Positions 63,352 through 64,000 of a stretch of 64,000 bases of DNA are shown one piece after another. The translations under genes and the position numbers were made by a program. Source of the stretch: Holosporales bacterium. GTDB lineage: Bacteria > Pseudomonadota > Alphaproteobacteria > Paracaedibacterales > CANFPP01. The notes beneath the pieces were generated by a model, which searched no databases, was not told where the DNA came from, and saw only the letters and a program-made list of their open reading frames with translations. The stretch's first letter is position 1. The number at the start of each line of letters is the position of its first letter. The stretch covers positions 1 through 64,000 of the forward strand of contig CANFPP010000004.1 of NCBI GenBank assembly GCA_947449005.1, read 5' to 3'.

Positions 63352-63384
63352 TTCATCTTCGGATTACTTAAACCCGAAGATGAA
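63352..63384 (-). terminator. Hairpin after the DegP-like gene
   Basis: Perfect 11-bp stem TTCATCTTCGG (63352-63362) with CCGAAGATGAA (63374-63384), 12 bases beyond the protease stop on the minus strand. The following sequence is AT-rich (ATCTTAATCTT) without a solid T-run, so a weak rho-independent terminator. Confidence 0.55.
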
Positions 63385-63395
63385 TGCAATAAAGA

Positions 63396-64000
63396 TTAGG
63401 CCGCAGGGACTGTTAAAGGAGCATTTGCTGGATGTTCCGGAATACCAGATTCATGTGGTTTTTCAGCTGATTTTTCAGCGCTTTTACCTGATCCCTTTTC
63501 ACTCGTTTCTGGTGCAGATTTTGCTTTATCCTCAGATTTAGCTTCAACCTTATCCTCAGATTCTAATTTTAAAGGGACAAAACGAGGTTCTCCATCACGG
63601 GTAACTAATAGCAAAATATTCTTACGTTTTGCTTTCTTAGCTTCTGCAACATAATCAGAGAACTCTTTTGGCGTGTTGATTTCTTTTTGATTCGCTTCAA
63701 CAATCAAATCACCTTTCATAATGCCAATTTCAGCAGCTGTGCTACTTTGATCGACCTTTAGGACAAGAATGCCTTTTGCTTCTTTCGTTCCGCCACCAAA
63801 ACGTTGTTTTAGTTCTGGAGAGAGAGGTGCTAATTGCATGCCTAAGACTTCAACAACCTTACTGCTTTCGGTCTTTTTGTCGTCGGTGATTTTTTCTTTT
63901 TGATCATTATCTTCAAATTCTGCAATGGTAACGTTTACAGTGAGTTCCTTGCCTTTGCGCCATAGTTTGACTTTAACAACTTTGTTAATCGGTGTTTCAC
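63396..64000 (-). CDS. DegP/Do-like serine protease, C-terminal part (runs off the window)
   Basis: The frame stays open to base 64000, so the gene starts outside the window; the Met at 63839 is internal. About 200 residues are visible: the end of one PDZ domain (VVKVKLWRKGKELTVNVTIAE), a linker (DNDQKEKITDDKKTESS), a second PDZ domain (LGMQLAPLSPELKQRF, VLKVDQSSTAAEIGIMKGDLIVEANQKEI, ILLLVTRDGEPRFVPLKL) and a charged Ser/Glu/Lys-rich tail of ~45 residues. This matches the two-PDZ layout of DegP/DegQ periplasmic quality-control proteases; the protease domain itself is not in view. Confidence 0.85.
   Translation of the reverse strand, partial: ETPINKVVKVKLWRKGKELTVNVTIAEFEDNDQKEKITDDKKTESSKVVEVLGMQLAPLSPELKQRFGGGTKEAKGILVLKVDQSSTAAEIGIMKGDLIVEANQKEINTPKEFSDYVAEAKKAKRKNILLLVTRDGEPRFVPLKLESEDKVEAKSEDKAKSAPETSEKGSGKSAEKSAEKPHESGIPEHPANAPLTVPAA

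Overview
The window looks like a chromosomal stretch of an AT-rich, host-associated alphaproteobacterium. The gene content fits a Holosporales-like endosymbiont best; this is inferred from content, not from a marker phylogeny. Supporting signs are ssb next to gyrA, class I lysyl-tRNA synthetase, the gatCAB amidotransferase, the mtaB-ftsY pair, a long-form NADP isocitrate dehydrogenase, a DcaP-like porin, a DUF2608 protein, many signal-peptide proteins without recognisable relatives, and short GC-rich palindromic repeats scattered between genes. There are two tRNA genes (Arg-ACG, Thr-UGU), no rRNA and no CRISPR array.

Layout. 1-617: non-coding, with nested inverted repeats and a palindromic repeat. 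618-9523: housekeeping genes (gyrA, ssb, an A-type Fe-S carrier, xth-gatC-gatA-gatB), interrupted by an orphan ParD-like antitoxin and a MITE-like element. 9736-14254: a membrane protein of unknown function, a thiamine cassette (TPP riboswitch, SemiSWEET-type transporter, thiamine diphosphokinase) bounded by 18-bp direct repeats, a CPBP protease and an XRE regulator. 14266-21955: amn, ftsY, mtaB, a secreted protein apparently split by a poly-G tract, tpiA and a PpiD-like foldase. 22030-25198: first copy of a three-gene signalling module (XRE-receiver regulator, PAS histidine kinase, ~110-aa helical protein). 25371-31932: lysS, an ABC-F protein, a peptidoglycan amidase coupled to a DUF2608 protein, and a HipBST-like toxin-antitoxin locus with three regularly spaced operators. 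32104-44371: secreted unknowns, an nfu-lytic transglycosylase-nitroreductase operon, a transporter, icd, and two secreted proteins that look like host-directed cysteine proteases (Ulp1-like and OTU-like). 44613-48100: second copy of the signalling module. 48146-54961: ychF, cca with tRNA-Arg, a porin, a Na+/H+ antiporter and tRNA-Thr. 55045-58103: a complete LuxR/LuxI quorum-sensing pair with overlapping convergent 3' ends, ynfA, dksA and a LuxR-type HTH-only protein. 58268-64000: an MHS transporter, HU, a secreted NUDIX protein, ada, a MepB-like protein, a LOG-family protein and the C-terminal part of a DegP-like protease running off the window.

The most notable points are the duplicated XRE-receiver/PAS-kinase/small-protein module, the reorganised HipBST-like locus, the riboswitch-controlled SemiSWEET protein as a candidate thiamine transporter, the Ulp1-like secreted protease with a full His-Asn-Gln-Cys set, and acyl-homoserine-lactone signalling genes in what looks like an intracellular bacterium. 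All assignments come from reading motifs by eye; no database search was run.
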